A DNA stretch of 64,000 nucleotides, taken from Hydrogenovibrio sp. SC-1 (GTDB taxonomy: Bacteria > Pseudomonadota > Gammaproteobacteria > Thiomicrospirales > Thiomicrospiraceae). Shown piece by piece: positions 19,759 to 29,525 of the stretch (within the stretch, counting starts at the first letter, position 1; each line of letters starts with the position of its first letter). The translations under genes and the position numbers were made by a program. Under the pieces are notes generated by a model. That model ran no database searches and had not been told where the DNA came from. It was given only the letters and a program-made list of their open reading frames with translations. The stretch lies in contig NZ_PKGB01000006.1 of assembly GCF_002848135.1 (NCBI RefSeq), positions 62,001-126,000 on the forward strand. Direction: 5' to 3'.

Positions 19759-20643
19759 CTAAGATGGGTTAGTGACCAGCTCAATAAAGTCATGCACAAA
19801 ACTGGGAAGATAGCGATTGGATAAGAAACCAACCTTGGTTGTGCAAGCGCTCAACCAAGGGGTTAAATCGATAACGGTTAGGTCTTTATCGAGTTTGGAG
19901 TCAATCGCCATTTCGGCAATAATTCCTACCCCAAAGCCTAGTCGGACGTAGTCTTTTATCACATCACTGTCAGTCGCATATAAATCCACTTCTAAAGTCA
20001 GTCCTTCATCTTTGAAGACTTGTAATATCTTGCCTTGCCCTGTCATACCCGCCATATAGGTCAGAATGGGGTAATCTGCAATCGCGGCGAGATTGAGCGG
20101 TCCGTCTATTAAATGATGATGGTTGGGCACAACCAGAACATGGTGCCAGCTATAGCAGTCAATTTTAGTCAGCTGTTCACAATCATCCAGGGCTTCCGTG
20201 CTGATTGCCAAGTCCACCTGTCCTTGCTTGACCCAATCCACAAGTTGTTTCGGAGTGCCTTGTTCAATGTGAACCTTCACTTTTGGATGACTGCGTTTAA
20301 AAGCGACCAGTTTCTTCGGCAAGAAATATTTTGCCTGGGTATGGGTGCAAGCAATTTTAAGGTGAGCTGATTGCGGTTGATGAAAATCCAAGGCAATTGC
20401 ATAGATATTATCCTGAGCCAGTAACATTTTCTCAGCTTGTTGCAAAATCTTGAGGCCGGTTTCGGTAAAGCCGGTTAATCGTTTTCCTTTTCGTTCAAAA
20501 AGCGCTAAATTCAGTTCTTCTTCTAATAGCTTTAATTGCCGAGTTCCAGCAGATTGCACAATATGCAGTGCGTCACTGGCTGCAGACAGATTAAATTGGT
20601 TGCGATTCAATTCAATGAGTAATTTGACTTGACTGAGATTCAT
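19759..20643 (-). CDS. cysB: CysB-like LysR-family regulator
   Basis: A 294-residue LysR-type regulator with N-terminal helix-turn-helix (SAASDALHIVQSAGTRQLKLLEEELN) and FERKGKRLTGFTETG, both close to CysB/Cbl. The effector domain (about 90-290) has the CysB-like DLAISTEAL and FGVGIIAEMA stretches. CysB controls sulfate assimilation in response to O-acetylserine, which fits the cys genes downstream and the divergent sulfur transporter. An inverted-repeat motif lies 20 bp upstream, where autoregulation would act. Confidence 0.85.
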   Translation of the reverse strand: MNLSQVKLLIELNRNQFNLSAASDALHIVQSAGTRQLKLLEEELNLALFERKGKRLTGFTETGLKILQQAEKMLLAQDNIYAIALDFHQPQSAHLKIACTHTQAKYFLPKKLVAFKRSHPKVKVHIEQGTPKQLVDWVKQGQVDLAISTEALDDCEQLTKIDCYSWHHVLVVPNHHHLIDGPLNLAAIADYPILTYMAGMTGQGKILQVFKDEGLTLEVDLYATDSDVIKDYVRLGFGVGIIAEMAIDSKLDKDLTVIDLTPWLSACTTKVGFLSNRYLPSFVHDFIELVTNPS

Positions 20644-20662
20644 AGCCGCACCTGATCAAATA

Positions 20663-20680
20663 TATCTATAAATTAGATAA
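20663..20680. promoter_or_regulatory. Candidate CysB-family operator, copy at cysB
   Basis: TATCTATAAATTAGATAA contains an inverted repeat (ATCTA-TAAAT-TAGAT). It differs by a single base from the motif at 31373-31390 in front of cysJ. Location between cysB and the divergent transporter suits a shared LysR operator. Confidence 0.5.
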
Positions 20681-20825
20681 TAATATTAAAAAACATCATT
20701 ATATAAAATAAAGATGACTGGGTAAAATGCAACTTATTAAAAAAGGCATAACCTGGATGTCTCATATATTTCTACTCAACGACAGTGCAAATTTATGAAA
20801 TATTCCGGTTAAATGGAGATGGCTT

Positions 20826-21986
20826 ATGTTATTTGTTGCACAGCGTCAATTAGGGTATCCGTGGTTTTGGATTGCCAGTGTTTTTATGTTGGCATTGGTG
20901 TTTTCAGTGTCAGAATTTCGATTACAGCTATTGTTAGTTTTGGGGATTGCTTTAGGGGTTTCTTTAAATTATTTCATTTTTGGTTTTACCAGTGGCTGGC
21001 GTCAATTCTTTTCCACGGGAAGAACCGAAGGGATTCGTTCTCAGTTGGTGATGTTGATGCTTGCCAGTCTACTCTTTACGCCACTCATTGTTCTACAGCA
21101 AATTGGAGATCAAAGCTTTCAAGGCTTAGTGCGACCGGTGAGCAGCTCAGTGGTCTTGGGGGCATTTATGTTTGGCATCGGGATGCAGTTGGCCGGGTCT
21201 TGTTCATCAGGAACCTTAAATCGTGTGGGACAATTACGCCCTCTATCGATTCTTACTTTTGGCTTTATGTTTGTAGGCGGTCTTGTCGGCGCTTACTATT
21301 ACGGTGAATGGGTAAATTGGCCGACCTTGGCGCCTTTTTCATTTACCGAGCTAGGTAATGGTTTCGGCATTTTGATAAGCGTTGTAATCTTAGCAGTGTT
21401 TTATAGTGTCTTTTCAAAACTCGAAAAGCGACGCCATAGTAATGTAAATACGTTGTTCGCACAAAAATCCGATGCAACTGGGCTGGCCGCTTGGCATCCA
21501 TTATTGATTGCAGCCATATTTCTGGCTATTTTGAACTTTGCGGTTTTTTGGGTGTCGGGTCAGCCCTGGTCAATAGCTTCAATATTTACCGTTTGGAGTA
21601 TTAAGTTTTCCGATTGGGCAAGTTTGGGACTCGATTGGCCATTTTGGGAGGTCATGACGTTGTATGAAACCCGTATTGATCGACCTGTACTAGAAGACCC
21701 CGTTAGCCTAACGTCAATTGGTGTTATTTTGGGTGCTTTTTGGGTAACGTTATGGCACCGAAAAGCGACTAATAAAATGCCAGTTACCCCTATCAGTTTA
21801 GCGGGCGGGATTATCGGCGGGCTGTTAATGGGCTTTGGTGCTACCTTATCTTACGGCTGTAATATTGGCGCCTTTTTCAGCGGCGTGGCATCCGGTAGTC
21901 TCCATGGTTGGGTTTGGATTTTTGCAGCGGTGCTTGGCAACTGGGTCGGCTATAAATTGATGACAAGGTTCAGTGTAGGACGTTAA
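20826..21986 (+). CDS. YeeE/YedE-family sulfur (thiosulfate) transporter
   Basis: A 386-residue membrane protein with about ten hydrophobic helices in two similar halves. Each half has the family's Cys-centred signature: MQLAGSCSSGTLNRVGQL and LSYGCNIGAFFSGVASGSLHGW. Members such as TsuA take up thiosulfate by passing it between cysteines. GGAG lies 9 bp before the ATG. Divergent from cysB, so it probably feeds reduced sulfur into assimilation; the exact substrate is inferred. Confidence 0.85.
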   Translation: MLFVAQRQLGYPWFWIASVFMLALVFSVSEFRLQLLLVLGIALGVSLNYFIFGFTSGWRQFFSTGRTEGIRSQLVMLMLASLLFTPLIVLQQIGDQSFQGLVRPVSSSVVLGAFMFGIGMQLAGSCSSGTLNRVGQLRPLSILTFGFMFVGGLVGAYYYGEWVNWPTLAPFSFTELGNGFGILISVVILAVFYSVFSKLEKRRHSNVNTLFAQKSDATGLAAWHPLLIAAIFLAILNFAVFWVSGQPWSIASIFTVWSIKFSDWASLGLDWPFWEVMTLYETRIDRPVLEDPVSLTSIGVILGAFWVTLWHRKATNKMPVTPISLAGGIIGGLLMGFGATLSYGCNIGAFFSGVASGSLHGWVWIFAAVLGNWVGYKLMTRFSVGR

Positions 21987-22019
21987 GCGCGCGCATTTTG
22001 CTGAACCCTCGGCAATGGC

Positions 22020-22778
22020 TTAAAAGTCAATGGTCATAGAGAAATTGTAGTTAAGGTTTTCATGCCCTAACGTAGAGGCCGTTGGTTCAACATCATATTG
22101 ATAGCTAATATCAAAAGTTATCTGTAGCGGCCCGATAACCTCGGCATTAATACCCGTTGAGAGGCTTGCTTGATAGTCTGAAAAGCGATTCATTTGGGGT
22201 TGAAAGTATAGAACCCCCATCCACTGCGTTGTTTTTGACAATGGATATTTTAAGGCACTGAATAGGTTTAAGCGGTTTGCTTGGGTGCGATGATTTGAAC
22301 GATCTAATTCGATCGCGCTTTCGTCAACGTGCATGATGCCGAGTCCTGAGTGTCCATGAAATTGCGAAAAATTTGTTTCGATGCGCATACCGCCACCATA
22401 TAAGGTCCGTTTCCGATTAAAAGTAAACGGCTGATATTCCTTTTGGGTGAAAATTTCCCAGTCAAGTCCAGGTGCAAATTGATGGGTGTGCCTTAGGTGG
22501 GCAAAATACTCTTCATCATCTTTAACGCCGTCAGAAGTTCCATAATTCAGCGCACCAATTAACAGTGTGCGGTTTTTGTCTTGAACCCATTGCGTTCCAA
22601 GTGCCACTGCTAGAGCGCTTTTATCCGTGTTACCTTGTTTACCATCCAACGTTAGCGAAAAGTTTGATGACCATCCAGGCTTATCCTCATCCATTCGTTG
22701 CGTTTCAATATTAACAATGGCCGAACTGGTTGTTGGGACTAATAGAGAGGCCATTAAAATGACAAAATAACGTTTCAT
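22020..22778 (-). CDS. Probable outer membrane beta-barrel protein, DUF481/YdiY-like
   Basis: A 252-residue secreted protein. The N-terminal signal peptide (MKRYFVILMASLLVPTTSSA, cleavage likely before IVN) is followed by alternating strands rich in aromatic residues and a C-terminal Phe (NYNFSMTIDF), the usual barrel-assembly signal. The strand pattern resembles DUF481 barrels, but this is a resemblance rather than a firm match. It lies downstream of the SLC13 permease; a 20-bp palindrome separates them. Confidence 0.6.
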   Translation of the reverse strand: MKRYFVILMASLLVPTTSSAIVNIETQRMDEDKPGWSSNFSLTLDGKQGNTDKSALAVALGTQWVQDKNRTLLIGALNYGTSDGVKDDEEYFAHLRHTHQFAPGLDWEIFTQKEYQPFTFNRKRTLYGGGMRIETNFSQFHGHSGLGIMHVDESAIELDRSNHRTQANRLNLFSALKYPLSKTTQWMGVLYFQPQMNRFSDYQASLSTGINAEVIGPLQITFDISYQYDVEPTASTLGHENLNYNFSMTIDF

Positions 22779-22808
22779 TGCTCGATTCTCAAAGTAACAG
22801 ATATGACT

Positions 22809-22828
22809 GCGTTCAGCATGCTGAACGC
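22809..22828. repeat. Perfect 20-bp palindrome upstream of the DUF481-like gene
   Basis: GCGTTCAGCA is mirrored exactly by TGCTGAACGC. It forms an 8-bp stem with a CATG loop in RNA, or could be an operator. It lacks a T-tract on the minus strand. Confidence 0.5.
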
Positions 22829-22871
22829 TATTTAACAGGGACGAATTATAGCGGTTTTTGACTGGGAAGCG

Positions 22872-24644
22872 TTAAACAGAAAGTGGCCAACCTATTAATA
22901 AGATGCTTAAGGTAACCAATCCAATAAACAGGTTCATTGGTAAGCCCACTTTCAAAAAGTCTTTGACAGTGTAGCCGCCAGGACCATAAACCATTAAATT
23001 GGTTTGATAACCAAGCGGGGTAGCGAAGCTGGCGGAGGCAGCCATCATAATGGCAAAAATAAAGGGTTCATTGTTTAAACTGAGTTTGTCCGTCATCTCA
23101 AGAATGATGGGGAGCATCAGTACGGCAGCCGCATTATTCGTAATCATTTCGGTTAAGACTGACACGGTGAAATAGGTCAGCACTAATAATAACCAGGCCT
23201 GGCCAAAACTCAGTTCAATCATCCCCTGTGCGAGCAAATCGGCAGCTCCTGTTTTATTTAGAGCTGCGCCCAGTGCAAAAGCCGCTGCAATGGTAATAAT
23301 AACCGGTAAGTCTAGGCCTTTTTCTGCTTGAGCTACTGTGCAAGCGCCAGAAATTACCATTAAACCTGCGCCGAGTAACGTGGCATGCAACATACTTAAA
23401 ATACCAAAACTGGCGGTAATGACGACTCCGACTAGAATGGCAAGTGCAATATAGGCACGATCATGACGTAAACGCGCTTGATCATGTTCGTTAATGAGCA
23501 GAAAATCACGATTATAGCGCTGACGACTGACAAAGGCAGGTCGCGCCTCCAGTAATAATGTATCTCCGGCTTCGAGTTTGATGTTTCCTAAATTACCTTT
23601 AATCCGCTCGCCATTACGGGCAACGGCTAAAATAACAGCACCATACCGATTCCGGAAATGCACATCGCGAATAGCATAACCGACAGCCTCACAGCTAGGC
23701 GAAACGACGGCTTCGACAATACGCCTCTCGGCACTTTCTTTATCAAGCGTCGTGTTACCTTCGGACAAGGGGGCTTCCAGACCATTGATTCGTAAGAGGT
23801 CGCTAATCGCTTGGGTGTCGCCTGCAAACACCAGTCGGTCATTCCCTTTTAATTTTTCTTCAGAAGACACGGCTGTAATGATACTGCCTTCGCGCTCAAT
23901 TTCGACCAGATAGAGGCTATTGAGATCACGCAAACCCGCTGATTGAATAGTCTTACCAACCAAAGGCCCTTGTGGTGAAACCAATACTTCTAGCGTAAAT
24001 TCTCGAAAGTTTGAGAACATTTTCTGATCACTGCGATTCGGTAACCATTTGGGGAAAAACCACCACATAAAGACCAGCCCTGCAATGGCGACAGGCAGTC
24101 CTATCAGGGTAATGTCAAATAATGAAAAGCCTGCTTCACCTGTTAGACTTTGATATTGACCATTGATGACAAGATTCGTGCTGGTACCTATCATGGTGAG
24201 TGTGCCGCCAAGAATGGCGGTGTAACTTAATGGTATCAGTAGCTTTGAGGGGGCAATATTGATTTTACGCGCCCACAAATGGATGGCCGGGATCATAGTG
24301 GCCACCACCGGAGTGTTATTTAAAAACCCGCTAAGTACCGAAACCGGCAGAAAGATACGAAGTAACGCACCTCTTTCCGATTTGGGGTTACCCAAAAAGG
24401 TATTGACGATTAAATCAATGCCCCCTGAGGCATAGACGCCCGCTGCCAATACAAACATAGCCGCCACTGTAATTAAGCCAGGGTTGCTAAATCCCGCCAG
24501 TGATTCTTCAATAGACAAGATGCCACTAACACTGAGTAGTGTTAAAGCGGACATCATGACAAAATGAGGTTTTGCCTTCGTAAAAACTAATACGAGTAGA
24601 ACTGCCCCAGTCAGTAGTAGTGAAAACCACCCTTGCCATTCCAT
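22872..24644 (-). CDS. SLC13/DASS-family permease with two TrkA-C domains, probable sulfate transporter
   Basis: A 590-residue membrane transporter. N-terminal helices hold SGFLNNTPVVATMIP and IGTSTNLVINGQ, the paired substrate-binding loops of the divalent-anion symporters. Two cytoplasmic TrkA-C (RCK_C) domains occupy about 205-385, and the second transmembrane block carries TEMITNNAAAVLMLPI. This is the layout of bacterial sulfate permeases such as SAC1-like proteins. It begins 13 bp after cysN, which supports sulfate as substrate. Confidence 0.85.
   Translation of the reverse strand: MEWQGWFSLLLTGAVLLVLVFTKAKPHFVMMSALTLLSVSGILSIEESLAGFSNPGLITVAAMFVLAAGVYASGGIDLIVNTFLGNPKSERGALLRIFLPVSVLSGFLNNTPVVATMIPAIHLWARKINIAPSKLLIPLSYTAILGGTLTMIGTSTNLVINGQYQSLTGEAGFSLFDITLIGLPVAIAGLVFMWWFFPKWLPNRSDQKMFSNFREFTLEVLVSPQGPLVGKTIQSAGLRDLNSLYLVEIEREGSIITAVSSEEKLKGNDRLVFAGDTQAISDLLRINGLEAPLSEGNTTLDKESAERRIVEAVVSPSCEAVGYAIRDVHFRNRYGAVILAVARNGERIKGNLGNIKLEAGDTLLLEARPAFVSRQRYNRDFLLINEHDQARLRHDRAYIALAILVGVVITASFGILSMLHATLLGAGLMVISGACTVAQAEKGLDLPVIITIAAAFALGAALNKTGAADLLAQGMIELSFGQAWLLLVLTYFTVSVLTEMITNNAAAVLMLPIILEMTDKLSLNNEPFIFAIMMAASASFATPLGYQTNLMVYGPGGYTVKDFLKVGLPMNLFIGLVTLSILLIGWPLSV
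23193..23202. repeat. CCAGGCCTGG iterated palindrome, copy 3
   Basis: Exact copy, left flank AA, inside the SLC13 permease coding sequence. Confidence 0.6.
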
Positions 24645-24657
24645 TCCGCAGTGTTCC

Positions 24658-26103
24658 TTACTTCACTAGTTCATCAATACTACGCGTTTCCCATTCTGGG
24701 AAGTGTTGACGTATTAATGCATTTAAATCGCGCTCAAAAGGGGTGTAATCACGTTTTTGAACGGTATCGGAAGCCGGCGTGTCTAGCACTTTCCGAACCA
24801 TTGCTGCACCAACGGTCGCCTGCGTAATCGGGTCGATTAAAATAAAGCTACCCGTCGCACGATTGTGCGCATAGGCATCAAATGGCCAGGCCTGGTCAAA
24901 ATGGATTTGTGCCTGGGCAATTTCATTGACCTGTAATTGATTCCCAGTGTTTTTTTGCAAGGTATTGACATTGATAATGGCATCAATTGCTTGTAAACGG
25001 CCGCGTGTTTTTCGCGTGGCATCTTTGAGTAAATAGCGCTGACCCACTTCAGCTGGTTTTTCATGAAGCCATACCAAATCCACTTCAACGCCGTGACTGA
25101 CTTGTGGCGCAGATTGATCACTTTTCACAATCCAATCACCACGGCTAATATCCACTTCATCTGCTGTCACTAAGGTGACCGCCATAGGAGCTTTTGCCGA
25201 ACTGACTGAACCGGTTTGTGGAGAAACGCTAGGCTCAATAATGTCCGCAATCTGGGTGGTTTGTCCAGAAGGGTAGACGGTAATGGCATCACCGACCGCG
25301 ATTTTGCCCGCACTGATAGTGCCGCTATAACCTCGGAAGTTAGAATTGGGACGGTTGACCCATTGCACGGCAAATCGGAAATCTTGGGATTCATCCTGTT
25401 CATCGAGCGGTAGTTGTTCTAAAGATTCCAATAATGCAGGGCCTGAATACCAGCCCATCTGCTCACTAGGGGTGACAATATTGTCACCCGTTAAAGCGCT
25501 GATAGGGATGAATTGCGCTTGCTCGATACCAAGTTGTTGGGCAAATGCCCAATAATCTTGTTGGATTTGATTAAATTTCGCTTCATCATAATCAATTAAA
25601 TCCATTTTATTGACGGCAATGATGAGATGGCGAATACCCAGTAAATGGGTGACAAAACTGTGGCGACGAGTTTGCTCCAAAACACCATGACGTGCATCGA
25701 CCAAAATAATCGCGGCATTGGCGGTGGAAGCCCCCGTTGCCATATTGCGGGTGTATTGTTGGTGGCCAGGAGTGTCGGCAACAATGAATTTGCGTTTGTC
25801 GGTGGCGAAAAAACGATAGGCGACATCAATGGTAATGCCTTGTTCTCTTTCAGCCTGTAAGCCGTCGACCAACAACGCTAAATCAACTTGATCGCCTTGG
25901 GTGCCGTGTACTTTGCTGTCCTGTGTGACACTGTTCAATTGATCTTCAAAAATCATTTTGGTATCAAACAGCAGTCGTCCAATAAGTGTGCTCTTACCAT
26001 CATCAACACTGCCGCAGGTAATAAAACGCAGCAGTTCTTTATTCTCGTGTTGTTTTAGATAGGCTTCGATATCTTGCTCTATCAGTGCGTTATTCGCATC
26101 CAT
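24658..26103 (-). CDS. cysN: Sulfate adenylyltransferase subunit 1 (GTPase)
   Basis: CysN couples GTP hydrolysis to formation of APS from sulfate and ATP by CysD. The 481-residue protein has GSVDDGKSTLIGRLLFD (P-loop), DTPGHQQYTRNMATGAS, NKMDL, and EF-Tu-like beta-barrel domains after about residue 240. There is no fused CysC kinase domain. It starts 1 bp after cysD. Confidence 0.97.
   Translation of the reverse strand: MDANNALIEQDIEAYLKQHENKELLRFITCGSVDDGKSTLIGRLLFDTKMIFEDQLNSVTQDSKVHGTQGDQVDLALLVDGLQAEREQGITIDVAYRFFATDKRKFIVADTPGHQQYTRNMATGASTANAAIILVDARHGVLEQTRRHSFVTHLLGIRHLIIAVNKMDLIDYDEAKFNQIQQDYWAFAQQLGIEQAQFIPISALTGDNIVTPSEQMGWYSGPALLESLEQLPLDEQDESQDFRFAVQWVNRPNSNFRGYSGTISAGKIAVGDAITVYPSGQTTQIADIIEPSVSPQTGSVSSAKAPMAVTLVTADEVDISRGDWIVKSDQSAPQVSHGVEVDLVWLHEKPAEVGQRYLLKDATRKTRGRLQAIDAIINVNTLQKNTGNQLQVNEIAQAQIHFDQAWPFDAYAHNRATGSFILIDPITQATVGAAMVRKVLDTPASDTVQKRDYTPFERDLNALIRQHFPEWETRSIDELVK
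24886..24895. repeat. CCAGGCCTGG iterated palindrome, copy 4
   Basis: Exact copy inside cysN; flanks GG and TC. Confidence 0.6.
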
Positions 26104-26104
26104 G

Positions 26105-27013
26105 TTAGAAGTATCCTTCTTGTTTTTTCTTTTCCATTGACGCTGAAGCGTCTTTATCGATCGCTCTGCCTTGTCGTTCAGAGGTTTTGGTTAGCAGCAT
26201 TTCTTGAATGACCTCTGGCAAGGTGGTGGCATTCGACTCAATGGCACCCGTGAGTGGATAGCAACCCAGTGTGCGGAAGCGAACATTTTCCACTTTTGCA
26301 TTTTGCCGTAAGTCTTCAGGAAAGCGATCATCATCCACTAACACTTTCATGCCATCGACTTCAGCAACCAATCGGGGTTGTGCCAAATACAATGAGGGCA
26401 CCGGAATGTTTTCTAAATAAATGTATTGCCAAATATCCAATTCTGTCCAGTTTGATAATGGGAAAACTCGGAAACTTTCGCCTTTATGGTGCTCGCAGTT
26501 ATAGATGTTCCACAGCTCAGGGCGTTGGTTTTTCGGATCCCAGCGATGGTTTTTGTCGCGAAAGGAAAAAACCCGCTCTTTAGCACGGCTTTTTTCTTCA
26601 TCCCGTCGAGCACCACCAAAAACGGCATCAAACTGATACTGGTCTAGCATCTGTTTTAGACCTTGGGTTTTCATAATGTCCGTGTGTAAGGCGCTACCAT
26701 GTTCAAACGGACTGATATTCATCTCAATCCCTTCCGGATTGGTATGAACAATCAAATCCATGCCTACGTCCTTCGCCCGTTGATCTCGGAATTCAATCAT
26801 TTCCTTGAACTTCCAAGTGGTGTCAACATGAACTAATGGAAAAGGCGGTGTGCCTGGGGCAAAAGCCTTTTGTGCCAGATGCAGCATGACCGAGGAATCC
26901 TTACCGATGCTATAAAGCATGGCTGGGTTTTCAAATTCAGCGACCACTTCGCGCATAATCTCGATGGATTCATATTCCAAGCGTTTTAAATGAGTTGTGT
27001 CTAAATGGGTCAT
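26105..27013 (-). CDS. cysD: Sulfate adenylyltransferase subunit 2
   Basis: The catalytic subunit that adenylates sulfate. The 302-residue PAPS-reductase-fold protein has the pyrophosphate loop [13 protein letters not shown], then [16 protein letters not shown] and [22 protein letters not shown], all CysD hallmarks. Its C-terminus ends EKKKQEGYF as in other CysD. It lies between cysI and cysN in one operon. Confidence 0.97.
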   Translation of the reverse strand: MTHLDTTHLKRLEYESIEIMREVVAEFENPAMLYSIGKDSSVMLHLAQKAFAPGTPPFPLVHVDTTWKFKEMIEFRDQRAKDVGMDLIVHTNPEGIEMNISPFEHGSALHTDIMKTQGLKQMLDQYQFDAVFGGARRDEEKSRAKERVFSFRDKNHRWDPKNQRPELWNIYNCEHHKGESFRVFPLSNWTELDIWQYIYLENIPVPSLYLAQPRLVAEVDGMKVLVDDDRFPEDLRQNAKVENVRFRTLGCYPLTGAIESNATTLPEVIQEMLLTKTSERQGRAIDKDASASMEKKKQEGYF

Positions 27014-27022
27014 GAACCACTC

Positions 27023-28762
27023 CTATGAATGAAAGGCTAAACCGCCTTGAGCGGGTTGAATAATTTCGTTGCGCACGAGAAAGTCGCCAAAATGTTCTTG
27101 GTCGAGTCCTTCTTTGCTGTAGCGTGCAAATAGTGGTGATAGCGCAGCGATAATGCCATCCTCATCTAAGTTTTCTTGATAAAGCTTGGAAAGGCGTTGG
27201 CCTTGGAAATCGCCCCCTAAATAAAGGTTATATTTTCCAAGCGACTTACCAATCAGCCCAATCTCGCCCATCACTGAGCGACCACAGCCATTTGGACAGC
27301 CTGTCATGCGGATTTTAATATCCCGATTTTCTAAATCGTGTTCTGCCAATAGAGGTTGCAATTTTGCAATCAATTTTGGCAAGTAGCGTTCAGATTCTGC
27401 CATTGCTAAGGAACAGGTGTTTAATGCCACACAAGCAATCGCATTGCGTTGCAGTCCATTTAAAGTATCAGCAGCAACTGGCTGATTAAACTGTTTAAAA
27501 AGCGCTTCAATTTTTGGTTTGTCATCAGGCTGAATATCCACCAATTGTAGGTTTTGGTTTGGGGTTAGCCTAAATTCACAAGCCTCCAATTCTGAAATGG
27601 CCAGCAATAAATCTTGTTGTGCCAGTGAGTCTGTATTTTGAATACGGCCGCCTTCAATATGGAGGACACAATGCCATAGGCCTTCATCACACTGTTGCCA
27701 GTCGTAGCGATCGGCAGAGGTGGTAAACTCAAAGGGTTTGGTGTTTTGTAACGTAAAGCTTAACCGGCTTTGTAACTCTTCGGCAAACCAGTCTTCACCA
27801 TATTTTTCGATGGTGTATTTAAATCTCGACAGTTTGCGCTCTTCACGGTTGCCGAAATCACGCTGTATACACATGATTTGCTCAATGGCCTCCATTGCCT
27901 GATCTGGTTCACAGAAGCCCACCAAATTGGCAAGACGAGGGAAAGTATCTTTGCGACCAAAGGTCATGGCTAAACCACCGCCAACACTGATATTGAATCC
28001 TGCTAATTCCCCATCTTTTTCGATCGCAATTAACCCTATGTCATTGGTAAAGACATCGGCATCGTTGTAAGGTGGAATCGCAATCGCAATTTTAAATTTA
28101 CGTGGTAAATAGTGTTTGCCATAAACAGGCTCATCAATTTGACCTCCGCCTGCAATCAGCTTTTTATCCTGGTCGTCGTTTAACCAAATCTCGTGGTAAG
28201 CTCGCGTTTGCGGCAAAAAGCCTTCACTGATGAGTTTGGCATAAGGATAGACCTGTCGTTGAATTGCTTTCAAGCTTGGGTCTTGGGTACACATCACATT
28301 ACGGTTGATGTCACCGCAAGTGGCAATGCTGTCTTGCAAGGCGTTATCCATCGATTGAATGGTCGGCTTCAAATCGTTTTTAATAATGCCGTGAAATTGC
28401 AACGCTTGGCGCGTTGATAACTTCATGGTGTTATTGCCATAGGAGCGGCTGATTTGGTCACAATTTCGCCATTGCTGAGCGCTCATGACGCCCCCCGGCA
28501 AACGCACGCGGATCATGAATGAATAAGCGGGTTCCAGTTTGCGTGCTAGGCGATCATTGCGCACATCGCGGTCGTCTTGTTGGTAGCTGCCATGATATTT
28601 AATGATTTGGGTGTCATTTTCAGAAATTGCACCGGTGAGCTGATCAGCAAGACTGTCTTCCAATGTGCCTCTGAGGTAATGACTTTGGTCTTTTAAAATT
28701 TCAATATCGCTATCAGTGGGCGACAGTTCATTTAAAACTTTAGGGGTTGGTTTCTGTGTCAT
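27023..28762 (-). CDS. cysI: Sulfite reductase hemoprotein beta subunit
   Basis: Reduces sulfite to sulfide at a siroheme-4Fe-4S centre with electrons from CysJ. The 579-residue protein has the four cluster cysteines in CVALNTCSLAMAESERYLP and RMTGCPNGCGRSVMGEIG, plus ferredoxin-like repeats. The ATG at 28762 with AAGGAA upstream is preferred; a longer in-frame start at 28864 overlaps cysH and adds residues unlike the family. Confidence 0.96.
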   Translation of the reverse strand: MTQKPTPKVLNELSPTDSDIEILKDQSHYLRGTLEDSLADQLTGAISENDTQIIKYHGSYQQDDRDVRNDRLARKLEPAYSFMIRVRLPGGVMSAQQWRNCDQISRSYGNNTMKLSTRQALQFHGIIKNDLKPTIQSMDNALQDSIATCGDINRNVMCTQDPSLKAIQRQVYPYAKLISEGFLPQTRAYHEIWLNDDQDKKLIAGGGQIDEPVYGKHYLPRKFKIAIAIPPYNDADVFTNDIGLIAIEKDGELAGFNISVGGGLAMTFGRKDTFPRLANLVGFCEPDQAMEAIEQIMCIQRDFGNREERKLSRFKYTIEKYGEDWFAEELQSRLSFTLQNTKPFEFTTSADRYDWQQCDEGLWHCVLHIEGGRIQNTDSLAQQDLLLAISELEACEFRLTPNQNLQLVDIQPDDKPKIEALFKQFNQPVAADTLNGLQRNAIACVALNTCSLAMAESERYLPKLIAKLQPLLAEHDLENRDIKIRMTGCPNGCGRSVMGEIGLIGKSLGKYNLYLGGDFQGQRLSKLYQENLDEDGIIAALSPLFARYSKEGLDQEHFGDFLVRNEIIQPAQGGLAFHS

Positions 28763-28772
28763 TTTGATTTCC

Positions 28773-29501
28773 TTAATGATGGTTCTGGGCGACATGTAGG
28801 CCGCACTCTTGTTGGCTTTGTTCAGGATTTTCCCACCACCAACGTCCCGCGCGCTCATCTTCACCAGGTTTAATGGCTCGGGTGCAAGGTTCGCAGCCGA
28901 TACTGGGATAGCCTTTATTGTGTAATGGGTTAATCGGTATCTGGCGCTCTTCTAGGGCTTGCCATAGTTGATCATGTGTCCAATCCAATAATGGGTTAAA
29001 TTTAATTAATTGGCGCTCACCGTCTTGTTGCAATAAGTCCAAGTTTTGACGAAACTCAGATTGCTGTTGACGCAAGCCAGTTATCCAAATGTTTGCACCG
29101 GCTAAGGCACGATTTAAAGGCTCAACCTTGCGAATGCCACAGCATTGTTTACGACGTTCAATACTGTCATAAAAGGCATTGAGTCCGTAGTTTTCAACAT
29201 AGGACTTGAGTGCTTCTGGGTCCGGTTGAAAACGTTCTATATAAATGTCATAACGTTTTTCAGTCTCGTCTAGCAGGGTGAGCGTTTCTGCAAATAGACG
29301 CCCCGTTTCAAGCGTAAAAATGTCAATGGGAAGCTTTAAACGGGCAATGGCTTCTGTTATTAACTGGTCTTCTGCGCCTAGGCTGGTTGAAAACACGATG
29401 CGCTGACCTGCGTAGGTCGCTACCACGTTTTGTAAACGCTGTTCTAGGTTTTGACTCAATAACTGGGTCGAAAAATCCTCTAAGTCTTTAGTGTTGGTCA
29501 T
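28773..29501 (-). CDS. cysH: APS reductase (CysH, iron-sulfur type)
   Basis: A 242-residue reductase turning adenylyl sulfate to sulfite. It has FSTSLGAEDQLI, then KQCCGIRKVEPLNRAL and GCEPCTRAIKPGEDERAGRWWW: the paired Cys-Cys...Cys-x2-Cys pattern that binds a 4Fe-4S cluster and marks APS-using enzymes. The catalytic Cys is in ECGLH near the C-terminus. This agrees with the missing APS kinase gene. It sits 24 bp after cysJ. Confidence 0.93.
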   Translation of the reverse strand: MTNTKDLEDFSTQLLSQNLEQRLQNVVATYAGQRIVFSTSLGAEDQLITEAIARLKLPIDIFTLETGRLFAETLTLLDETEKRYDIYIERFQPDPEALKSYVENYGLNAFYDSIERRKQCCGIRKVEPLNRALAGANIWITGLRQQQSEFRQNLDLLQQDGERQLIKFNPLLDWTHDQLWQALEERQIPINPLHNKGYPSIGCEPCTRAIKPGEDERAGRWWWENPEQSQQECGLHVAQNHH

Positions 29502-29525
29502 TTTAAATTCCTTCTCGAGCGACTT

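Noticed and set aside
20813-21307. 164-codon open frame overlapping the YeeE/YedE gene
   Set aside because: Different frame of a clear transporter gene, with no domain and a Cys-rich, low-likelihood composition.
23627-26631. Several 70-110-codon frames opposite the cysN, cysD and SLC13 genes
   Set aside because: All are shadows of strongly supported genes on the other strand or frame.
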